This document shows, one piece after another, positions 56,201-64,000 of a DNA stretch of 64,000 bases. Positions within the stretch are counted from its first letter, which is position 1. Each line of letters opens with the position of its first letter. Made by a program: the position numbers and the translations under genes. Below the pieces are notes generated by a model, which made no database searches, was not told the origin of the DNA, and saw nothing but the letters and a program-made list of their open reading frames with translations. This stretch comes from Cyanodermella asteris (Eukaryota; Ascomycota; Lecanoromycetes; Ostropales; Stictidaceae), in the NCBI GenBank assembly GCA_900618795.1, contig UYJD01000004.1, positions 1,376,283-1,440,282 of the forward strand, written 5' to 3'.

Positions 56201-57626
56201 GAACATGGACGTCGGTGGGGACTTCGATCAACACGCACCCCGAGGGCGGGAGGTGCTCGATGCGATTGACAGACTCAACGATGTCGAAGCAAAACGCAAG
56301 CTATGTAAAATTTGCGTCAGCTTGCTCGAAGACCCTGTCGTGCAGACTTCTTGTGGGCACTACTTCTGTCTGGATTGTTTAGAGCAGTATGCAGATGAGC
56401 ACGTCCTTGACGCCGAGAATGAGGGAGCTGGGATGCCGTGCCCTGACTGTGATGAGATTTTCGAACGATCCGAACTGAAAAAGGTGAAATGGAAGAGTCC
56501 CCGCCAGAAGGAAAAGGAAAAGGTCGTATATCGCGAGAACAAGGACAAGTCATGGGTCAAGGATGGGCGATGCTTGCTTGCCAGTTCGAAGCTCATTGCG
56601 GTGAAGGCACAGATTCAGGAGTGGATTCGTCAAGGAGACTTGGATCGTGGACAAGCTATCTTACTTGCTAATGCTTCTATCAGCAATCAGCCCGGTGCTC
56701 GAACTATTGCTGAAGCAAACGCACGGCGACTTGGCAATGCGACCGACAGAACACTTGCCCAGGAGAGCCGTGCATACATCAATCCGGCGGCTTCAGCTGC
56801 AAGCGATCGTGCTCGCGCCCGCGCGCTTCGAAATGGTCCTACCGCCGAGGATCAGGCGAGAGAACAGGGTGATACGGCGGCTAGCAAAGAGGTCATCATC
56901 CCACCACCCGTCAAGATCATCATCTATTCCCAATGGATCGCAATCTGCGACTGCCTGAAGCGCATTTGTGAAGAAGAATCATGGGACTACGAGATGTACA
57001 CGGGTAAGCAGAAATCCGACGAGCGCGACGAGACCAAGCGCCGCTTCATCAACCAGCCCGAAAAGAGAGTCTTGATCGCCTCTCTGAAGTCCGGTGGCAC
57101 GGGTCTGAACCTCACGGCAGCAAACCGCATCATCAATATTGACCTTTGGTACAATTTTGCCATCGAATCACAAGCTTACGCGCGCATCTTCCGCATCGGC
57201 CAGGAATGGGAGACCAAGGTTCAGCGCATGGTGGTGCGTGATACGATCGACGAGACGCTTTTGCAGATGCAGGCGCGCAAGATGAAAGATATCGAGAGGG
57301 CCTTGGGTGATGATGGAGAGAGCTCGCAGGGGAAGATGAGCTTGACGGAGCTGCTTTCGCTTTTTGGAACAGTCGAGGAGGACGAGAATGGAGAGCCGGT
57401 GGGAATTCGGGAGGAGGGTGAGGAGTCGCCAGGGCTCGTTATGGATCCGTTCACGTTGCCGGATCATCGGGACTGCGCGAGACAGGACCTGGAGGGAGTG
57501 TATCAAGGTGGCGACCGTGGGATTCAAGTGCACATGTTGAAGGAGCCGACGAAGTTATACCGTCCTTTCGATACAAACAGCGACGAGGAGGCTGGAAGGA
57601 CGAGTGATGATTATGATAGCAACTGA
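53252..57626 (+). CDS. SNF2-family translocase with RING finger and SUMO-interacting motifs (Uls1/Rad16-like)
   Basis: This is a 1440-aa SWI2/SNF2 ATPase. Exons are 53252-55099 and 55152-57626, with a 52-nt intron (GTAAGT..TGTAG) immediately before the Walker A motif DDMGFGKT. The disordered acidic N-terminal 600 residues hold three SUMO-interacting motifs (VIDLTVDDDE at about 107-116, then AIDLTGTADD and PIDLTDGD). The helicase follows: GLLCDDMGFGKTLQS, DEAHTIKN and RRWCLTGSPLVND, then a C3HC4 RING (CKICVSLLEDPVVQTSCGHYF...CPDC) inserted before the C-terminal lobe (SGGTGLNLTAANRI; ARIFRIGQ). SIMs, RING and SNF2 together fit Uls1/Rrp1-type SUMO-targeted translocases acting in genome stability. 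Rad16/Rad5 is the alternative but lacks this N-terminus. Confidence 0.9.
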
Positions 57627-58138
57627 TAATCGGAAGAAATGACGCTGGGAATCTGACTGCGGATTTGGCTGTTTGGTGAGGGAAATAGCTTCATGGATGC
57701 AACGAGCGGCATGTTGTCATGAATTGAGAATAATGTCTAGCGTGATGAGCTCTCGAAATGAAAAGGCTTAGTTCAAATGTCTATTGCCGTGCAGATCGAA
57801 ACTGAATTAGTCCGAAATTAGAAGATCCAAGTGGAAGTCCTGCAAATACGTGGCAGATTGCTTGTGTCATTGCAAACCTTGCAAACGGGCATCGATTTAG
57901 CACGTGATGTCCTGAATCACTTCTTGAAATTTGCCCTGCTTGCCTCTGCGGCATCTAGGCCCTTCAACGCATCATTATGGCCAAGATACACCCGGGACGT
58001 TGATCTGAGGTAGAATTCAAACGGCCTGTAATGTGCTCGCCTCTATCTGGCGGCTTCCGTTAACGTATCTCAGACTCATCAACTCTCGACTTCAGGCGTA
58101 GAGTCCAGATATTGTGGAAACAGACCCACAAACCCAAT
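57627..58138. other. Intergenic spacer
   Basis: This 512-bp spacer holds the SNF2 gene 3' UTR and the promoter of the NTF2-like gene. No gene seen. Confidence 0.45.
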
Positions 58139-58792
58139 ATGTCGCTGGTCAGCTCCGAGGACTCCTTCACATACGATCGCCGCATGGGCCTGGAATACTG
58201 GGCTCAACAATACACCATTGACATGGTCAAGAGTACCGGTAAATGGAACCGTCCACAGTGCATGACCGACCGCACGCGCATCGTGGAGCACGGCCCCGAC
58301 TTTGTCCGGAACGATCTACCATACCTCGGAGTCTGGGGAGGAGGAGGCGATCAAGGAAACAGGACCGTCAAAGACTATTTCCAGACTTTCAGTCAGACCG
58401 TAAAATTCCTCGAGGGCACTTTTGACGAGGCGAGCATGGTGGCAAAGCACCATAGGGAGAAGGACTTTGAGCCGTTGAACGACCATGCGACGCAGTCGGA
58501 AGCGAGGCAAGCTAGGAGAGAGGAGCTTCGCGAGATTAACCGCCAAAGTGACTGGAACATCATTGGCCCATATGACATGGAGGGGAGACTGTTCAGTAGC
58601 GTGGACGGACGGACGAAGTGGCAGAGTGTCAGGACTGGTGAGATGTGGTGGGAGGAATGGCATTGGAAGCTTGAGTGGGTCGAAGCTGGATTCGCGATTG
58701 AGCTGGCGGACTGGCAGATGTGGGGTGATCCTCTCAGCGCTTGGTTGGCCGTCAGAGGAGAGCTGTATGGCACGGGTGGTTGTTCATGTTAG
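58139..58792 (+). CDS. Hypothetical protein, possible NTF2/SnoaL-like fold
   Basis: This is a 217-aa intronless protein starting at ATG 58139 (MSLVSSEDSF). There is no signal peptide. It is Trp-rich toward the C-terminus (WWEEWHWKLEWVEAG..ADWQMWGDPLSAWLAV). The alternating strands ending in WGDPLSAWLAV recall the last strands of SnoaL/NTF2-like small cone proteins, so that fold is a tentative call. A decayed tandem copy follows at 59419-59964. A charged helical insert (about 97-145) is absent from that copy. Function unknown; the gene looks accessory. Confidence 0.7.
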   Translation: MSLVSSEDSFTYDRRMGLEYWAQQYTIDMVKSTGKWNRPQCMTDRTRIVEHGPDFVRNDLPYLGVWGGGGDQGNRTVKDYFQTFSQTVKFLEGTFDEASMVAKHHREKDFEPLNDHATQSEARQARREELREINRQSDWNIIGPYDMEGRLFSSVDGRTKWQSVRTGEMWWEEWHWKLEWVEAGFAIELADWQMWGDPLSAWLAVRGELYGTGGCSC

Positions 58793-59418
58793 CAGGGTTG
58801 GTGGTAAAACGCAGTCTCTGCATACGAATGATGTGGAAAGAGGTACCATCGTCGACCTTTGGTAGATAGTGGTTGGCGAGTCATCTGAATGTTGTACAAA
58901 AGCAACATCAACCATACTGCGCTCTCTGGTAAAAGCAGACAGATGTCCAGCATGAGTTCTCGCGCGTACGTGGCTGACTGGACTTTGTGCCTATAAGCAG
59001 ACGCCATGGCATTAATGCTGGATCGGTCGCCGAAAGTGCTACTAACTTTTTTGCCTTGCCAAGTATCACCAGGAGTGCTCATAGAGTTTCAAGCTGATGT
59101 ACATCATGGGATACCGTGGAGGAATGATGGGTGAAGAGCTGGCAGTAGACTTCCAATGGTCCTCTTATCCGTACACGCCTCATGGTCCTTGATCGTCCAT
59201 CCTGCGGCTTGCTCCTATTGATGTTGAAGTGGTCGCTGTATCGTCGATCTGCTTGCACATGATCTCTGTCCATAGATCCTCATCAAGCGAACTGTGCTTT
59301 ACGCAAGCTTGTCCAGTGCAATGCTGGCGATGACGGTGACGCACTCATAAGAGAAGAAATGTGCTCAATACCCTCTTTGCCAATTGCTTCACACTCCCAT
59401 TGTCAGCAAAAAATAAGG
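58793..59418. other. Intergenic spacer between tandem paralogues
   Basis: 626 bp. An in-frame ATG at 59359 lies 20 codons upstream of the preferred pseudogene start. Nothing else supported. Confidence 0.4.
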
Positions 59419-59964
59419 ATGTCGAGCTCCATCTTCCAGCCACTTGAAGCTATCGGGCTGCAATGTCTAGCATTGCCGTCTGTCGAGGCAACCATAGACC
59501 TTGCCAATAAGTGGCCGTTGAACACATTCGTCCACAAGAATGAGAACAGCCGCATCACCGATCACGGGTCTGGATTTGCTGAGACCTTACTTCCGTATAT
59601 TGGAAGCTAGGGCGGCAGGAATGGTCTAAACAGCAAAGCTGTAACGGATACGAAAGGAACTGTTGGGGCCTATTTTCTTGCACTTGGAAGGACCTGGACG
59701 GCGGTCGCGACGTATGCTGATGAAGACACTGCAGGTGTAGCGCACAACGCCGACGGAACATTGTTCAGTACCATAACTGGACGTACGCACTGGCTGGATG
59801 TTAATACTGGAGAGACCTGGTCCGACTCCTGGCATTGGAATATCGAGTGGACCAATGATTCCGTGGGGGAGAAAAAGATTGTGCATTGGCGTATTTGGGG
59901 TGATAGACTCAGGGCTTGGGTTATGATGAACAGAAGACTGGGATACCCTACCGCAATAGCATGA
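59419..59964 (+). pseudogene. Decayed tandem paralogue of the 58139 gene
   Basis: A 182-codon frame aligns with the upstream gene: ITDHGSGFAETLLPYIG against IVEHGPDFVRNDLPYLG, and DGTLFSTITGRTHWLDVNTGETW against EGRLFSSVDGRTKWQSVRTGEMW, then WHWNIEW and WRIWGDRLRAW. A TAG at 59608-59610 stands two residues after LPYIG, where the paralogue has Trp, so a TGG to TAG change is likely. About 40 codons of the charged insert are missing. A 39-nt intron (GTATAT 59596 to ACAG 59634) would remove the stop in frame, but it would be shorter than every other intron here and would delete aligned residues. The broken-gene reading is preferred. Confidence 0.6.
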
Positions 59965-59990
59965 CATCCAAGCTCATGGTAGGCAAGTGG

Positions 59991-61907
59991 TCAGACAATG
60001 GCGAAGTCTCCATAGATACAACTCACGCCTGAGTTCCAACGTTCCGCTGGAGTCCAGTATTCAAAATTTGTCCGTTGAATGTCCTGGACCACCTCGCGTA
60101 TGGTCGAGCCTGATAACATTCCTAGAAAGATGAACCTGCCCATTGACGAAGTATCTCTTCCACTACGAGCGTGGCCGTCTGGCCCATCATAGGATACTGG
60201 CCGGAGCACGACGACAGACGGACTGCCAAACAGCCAGACAGCCCAGTCGCCGACACGTGCGCGAAGGTAGACTCCGAACACAGGGGTCTCTGGAACATTA
60301 GTAGATGGGATGCTCAAATCAAACTGGTTCTGAACATCTGGAGCATCCAGATCATTGAGCAGAGCGTTAATATCAGACTTCAAAGGCCTAGATAAATCTT
60401 CCATGGAATATTGTACTCCATCATGTCTATCGGGGAGAGCACTCTCGAAAAACGCTTGGACTCGAAAAAACTCGCCTCCGCCACGTAAACGACCAAGGGC
60501 AACACCAGATGCGATGAGTGTATCGCCTTGAAATGAGACGGGCAGCTCGAGACTCAACGCACTGGTGGGCATGGCTGTCGCGTTCCGCTCTCGAAGGATG
60601 TTAGCAGAAAGATTATCAACGATAGCTGTCCAGTCCGGAACCCAGGATGGTAGCGATATTTCAGCTGTATCCGACCGTGGTGTGACAACGACCTTTCGAA
60701 TTCGGTCGCTGTCAGTTCCAAATCTTCCAGCTTGAAGACGATCCACACCACAATACCGGAAGATTTCCAAGCTCCGGTCCTGGCGGATACATGCTTGCGC
60801 GGCTTGCACAAGTACGGCCTTCGTCGACAGCGTGTAATCGGGCTTGATGAGTTCACCCGCGTTTGTGAGTCCAAGTACGGCGAAAACTTTGTCCCGAGCG
60901 TCCGTGGAGTTTCGGCCCCAGATTGACAGAAGTGCATCGAGAAGACGCTGGCTCTCTTGCTGGGGCCTGGTTATGTTTCGCAGTTTTGAACGCATTGAAT
61001 CTATTCTGCTGATTTCTGAGGCCAGCAGCTCCAGTCCACCAAAGAGCTTGTACCAAAGCCTGCGCTTCTCCACCGAGTCGCCAATCCCGAGCGGCCCGAG
61101 CAGCAATGCGAAATGGTCAAAATCGATCTGATGGCGGCCATACATGAGCACAACCTTACGAGCGAGGACAACCTCCTGGTAAGTCCATGCTCTGGTGAAG
61201 TATCCCGAAGCCTGCATTTTCAGGAAGCAATCCGACCATGAGCTCTTAAGCCGTGCTGCCAACGGGCGTGTTTGGGCAAAACGCAGAGAGGCCAAGTATC
61301 CGAGTTCCCGCCAGACTTCTCCCATGCGCGGAACGTCCTTATAATCGCCTGCACCAAGCCAGGAAATGACGAGCTTTGCCTCTGAGTAAATCTCCGTCAC
61401 GAGACCCACCTGAGCCGCTTTCTCGGTTTCGTTCGACTGGTCAATACAGAGCGAATCTACCCAAAGGTACCTTGGGAGCTGATTTCGGATACTCAATAGC
61501 TGGCGAAGGGCGTCGTGTAAATTTGGTGTAATTGACTTGTCCATCCTCGCCCGATACTCACCTGTCAAAGGGTCGACCGTAGTAAGAAACATGCGATTGT
61601 CTATCCCAGCAGTTCTACCTGCACTGGAGCCCCAAACGTAGGACAATGCCACGAAGTCGTACCCTTTCCTGACATGACTTAGTGGGATTAGTTTGATAGT
61701 AGCGTCCAAAATTCCCTTCTCTATGATGCCATCGACCCCATGCACAGGAGCATAGCCGTTGAGTCGAAGAAGCCTTATATGGCGCTTTGGAAGTCGTGGA
61801 TATACCAGCTTGGGGTCTGTCGAGGCGCCCCAGAAACCCTTCCTCTCATTTTGACCCGATTGCTGCCATGGCTTGAGGTTCAAGAACTCGTGAACGGACG
61901 CATCCAT
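59991..61907 (-). CDS. HET-domain (heterokaryon incompatibility) protein
   Basis: This is a 638-aa single-exon HET protein, a class tied to allorecognition and programmed cell death in filamentous ascomycetes. The HET core spans about 80-250: YDFVALSYVWGSS, RYLWVDSLCIDQSNETEKAAQVGLVTEIY split over conserved blocks, AKLVISWLGAGD and FTRAWTYQEVVLARK. The C-terminal half (ARDKVFAVLGLTNAGE; LPSWVPDWTA) is the usual extension. The frame is open to 61985 without an earlier ATG, so 61907 (MDASVHEF) is used; a short upstream exon is possible. No STAND ATPase or repeat domain follows. It overlaps nothing and ends 26 bp from the paralogue remnant. Confidence 0.9.
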   Translation of the reverse strand: MDASVHEFLNLKPWQQSGQNERKGFWGASTDPKLVYPRLPKRHIRLLRLNGYAPVHGVDGIIEKGILDATIKLIPLSHVRKGYDFVALSYVWGSSAGRTAGIDNRMFLTTVDPLTGEYRARMDKSITPNLHDALRQLLSIRNQLPRYLWVDSLCIDQSNETEKAAQVGLVTEIYSEAKLVISWLGAGDYKDVPRMGEVWRELGYLASLRFAQTRPLAARLKSSWSDCFLKMQASGYFTRAWTYQEVVLARKVVLMYGRHQIDFDHFALLLGPLGIGDSVEKRRLWYKLFGGLELLASEISRIDSMRSKLRNITRPQQESQRLLDALLSIWGRNSTDARDKVFAVLGLTNAGELIKPDYTLSTKAVLVQAAQACIRQDRSLEIFRYCGVDRLQAGRFGTDSDRIRKVVVTPRSDTAEISLPSWVPDWTAIVDNLSANILRERNATAMPTSALSLELPVSFQGDTLIASGVALGRLRGGGEFFRVQAFFESALPDRHDGVQYSMEDLSRPLKSDINALLNDLDAPDVQNQFDLSIPSTNVPETPVFGVYLRARVGDWAVWLFGSPSVVVLRPVSYDGPDGHARSGRDTSSMGRFIFLGMLSGSTIREVVQDIQRTNFEYWTPAERWNSGVSCIYGDFAIV

Positions 61908-62527
61908 GTCATGTAGCGCTCTGCACACAAGTGGATCGCGTGGAATGGAAGTGGCAGCACCTTCGTGTTCCACAGGACACGTCAAAGAGAGACTGTTTCG
62001 CCGCCGTTCAAGGTATTTCGCGAGACAGATTGTTCGTTACTGAAAGTGAAGCACCCAAAACGACGCTGAAGCGACGGATTGATAAGCTTTCGGGCTGTAG
62101 GGAAATGCAGGCTCTACTTCGACGTTAATCGAGCCACGCCGCACTTGTGTGGTGCACTGCTCAGCAGTACGTAGACCTGGACAACACCATATTGAACGGC
62201 GAACGCGTGCCGTTGTGTATCCCAGACTGCGACAGTCCTTTGCGCTGACTCTGGCAGTCTAGCAGGGTTTCCAAGCTTGGTCAATGATCGCAACGGCAAG
62301 TCATCTGATTGGTGAGATCTCGAGACGATCCCGCTCTCGACCATGACGCACGAACGGAGCTTGACGAACTCATCGGCCCAGAACATCGTTGTGAGGAGAT
62401 GTCATATCTCCATGCACGTTTGTATTTATCTCTTTGATCATGCTCCTGTCAATACACGCCGCAAGAACTATCTCTATCGATCCTTCTGCTGTAATCTCAT
62501 CTTCGCCGCAGTAGATACTTCTCCGCC
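61908..62527. promoter_or_regulatory. Divergent promoter region HET gene/AhpC-like gene
   Basis: This 620-bp head-to-head spacer holds no gene. I recognised no element. Confidence 0.4.
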
Positions 62528-63206
62528 ATGTCTTTCATGCAAGAGCTCACTTCCTGGACGTATGGCGGCTACAAGCCTGACCTCAAATCTGTGCCTCAGT
62601 CCGGCCAGCAAGCTCCATCCGGCAGTATCCTCAAGTTCCCGCGTACTGATGGGAAACCAGCAATTGTGAACTTTATGCGACACTGCGGATGTCCATGTAA
62701 GTGCATTTCTACACTGTTGACTTGGCAGCCCACCAGTTATCTGCCTACCTGAGGATACCCTGTACTGCATGTTGCATTCCCACTGACCCATCCCAGTCGC
62801 CGAACGTGACTTCATATCCCTCCGCGACTTCGCCTCTGCCAACCCCCATATTCGCTGCATTGCAATCTCGCACTCCAGCCCCTCCCACACCCAAACCTGG
62901 CTCAACGAGGTGGGCGGTGCTGGCGACGTCGAGCTCCTCATCGACGATTCGCGCCAGACACACGCTGACTGGGGTTTGGGTCCATCGGGTTGGACGCACG
63001 TGCTCAGCTACAGCAGTTTCGCGTCGCTGTATGCATTGGGTAAGGAGAAGGGGATTTGGAACCGGCCGACGGAGACGGGCAGTCGGTGGCAGGCGGGTGG
63101 CTATTTTGGGGTTGACGGGAAGGGCGTCGTGAGGTGGGTGCAGAAGCCGGACGGCGCGGAGGAAGAGCCGAGGTGGGAGGAGGCGAAGAAGGAGGTGGAG
63201 GGATGA
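62528..63206 (+). CDS. AhpC/TSA-like thioredoxin-fold protein (PRXL2 type)
   Basis: This is a 192-aa protein with a thioredoxin-like fold. Exons are 62528-62696 and 62797-63206; the 100-nt intron (GTAAGT..CCCAG) joins VNFMRHCGCP to FAERDFISLRDF. The RHCGCPF block aligns with the active-site RHFGCPFC-like motif of AhpC/TSA_2 (PRXL2/FAM213) antioxidant proteins, but the second Cys of the usual CxxC-type pair is replaced by Ala. The peroxidatic Cys therefore has no vicinal partner. Later segments (NEVGGAGDVELLIDDSR; YALGKEKGIW; GGYFGVDGKGVVRWVQ) fit the family. Function is probably redox-related; substrate unknown. Confidence 0.8.
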
Positions 63207-64000
63207 GCGGTGATTTGATGGAGTGGTTGGAAGAGGAGGGTGCACATAGCAGTATATTCATTATAATTTGGCCTGGGAAGTATACCCGAGTCTGCAATCG
63301 ATCAACTCATGAAGTATCCTTGTTATCCTTACAACAGTGTCAAGAAGTATGTAACATCGGGACAGAGCCTTCGTTCATCAATGGTTGCCCTGTTCGAAAA
63401 GTGTCGAGGTTCTGTGAGCTGGACCGGCTTTCCGGGTTCTGCTCCTCGGAAACTCGGCCATGAGCTACATCCGCGCCGCTGACCAGGGCTCGCTCTGGAT
63501 TGACTAATCGGTCATACTGCTTTCCCGAACATCGTGGGGTCGGCAGTGGCTCGAAGATGACTGTGGGTCCCAAGTTGAGGAAGCTTTGGGATAAACCTTT
63601 GCTGATTACCACGTCACGTGGTGAACGGAGCGTCGGATGCTTACTTGTTCCACCAAGTCAGCAATTCTTCTGCGCAGTGCAATTCGTTCACATGTGCATG
63701 TGATTCATGAGTTCCAACTACGCCTCCCTTGCCACCGGTCAGATCGCTATGCTGATCTTACTATTTCAGCTCTTCAAGACTTTGACACGCGGTAATATGC
63801 TTTCAACAAGGACATTCCTGGTAACGCTGTGGGTGATACCATTCGTGCCTACCGTCCCATCTAGAGCTATACAGGCTCCAGCCATGCTGACAGAGTGCTC
63901 GCACATCCGGCCAAAAGCAGTATGGGTGTAAGCTCAGTAATACGCGCATCTCAAAGCTTCGCAGATGTTTGCCTGTGTCACGGACAAAGGAAGGACCGAT
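63207..64000. other. Terminal non-coding stretch
   Basis: The last 794 bp contain only short frames (up to 109 codons) without domains. A palindromic ACGTCACGTGGT-like sequence (CACGTG core) occurs near 63611-63622. No gene supported. Confidence 0.4.

Overview
The window is nuclear DNA of a filamentous ascomycete. Genes are compact, introns are mostly 45-105 nt with GT..AG ends and CTAAC/CTGAC-like branch sites, and there are Zn2Cys6 regulators, a HET-domain gene, an mtr-type amino acid permease and UstY-type (DUF3328) genes. Gene content and order suggest Dothideomycetes, but the sequence alone does not settle the lineage. I saw no rRNA, tRNA, CRISPR array or intact transposon. I support 25 protein-coding genes (one cut by the window edge), one speculative small ORF and two broken genes.

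Region 1 (1-24.7 kb) is dense and housekeeping: adenylate kinase (5' end only), proteasome Rpn8, a SWIM zinc-finger protein of Shu-complex type, eIF2D, TRAPP subunit Trs85, ESCRT-III-like Chm7, Rad18, Pol32, sulfite reductase beta subunit, rRNA-processing Efg1, the GATOR2/SEA subunit Mio/Sea4 and a DCAF4-like WD40 protein. Most are head-to-head or tail-to-tail pairs. The RAD18/POL32 pair shares a 198-bp promoter with an ACGCGT box.

Region 2 (24.7-36.2 kb) is gene-poor and accessory. Its core looks like a compact fungal RiPP (dikaritin-type) locus: two UstY/DUF3328 membrane proteins, each with two HxxHC motifs, and a divergently transcribed 107-aa precursor. The precursor has a signal peptide and seven identical 12-residue repeats, each containing an Arg-Arg Kex2 site. 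A GCN4-like bZIP gene, a 51-codon ORF with 12-nt periodicity, and a nonsense-interrupted gene lie nearby. I judge this the most interesting content of the window. Its product is not predictable from sequence alone.

Region 3 (36.2-51.5 kb) holds metabolic and regulatory genes with long spacers: a neutral amino acid permease, two Zn2Cys6 factors, a Rieske oxygenase of choline-monooxygenase type, an alpha/beta hydrolase and an MDR oxidoreductase.

Region 4 (53-64 kb) has a large Uls1/Rad16-like SNF2-RING translocase with three SUMO-interacting motifs, an NTF2-like gene followed by a decayed tandem paralogue, a HET-domain gene, and an AhpC/TSA-like thioredoxin-fold protein.
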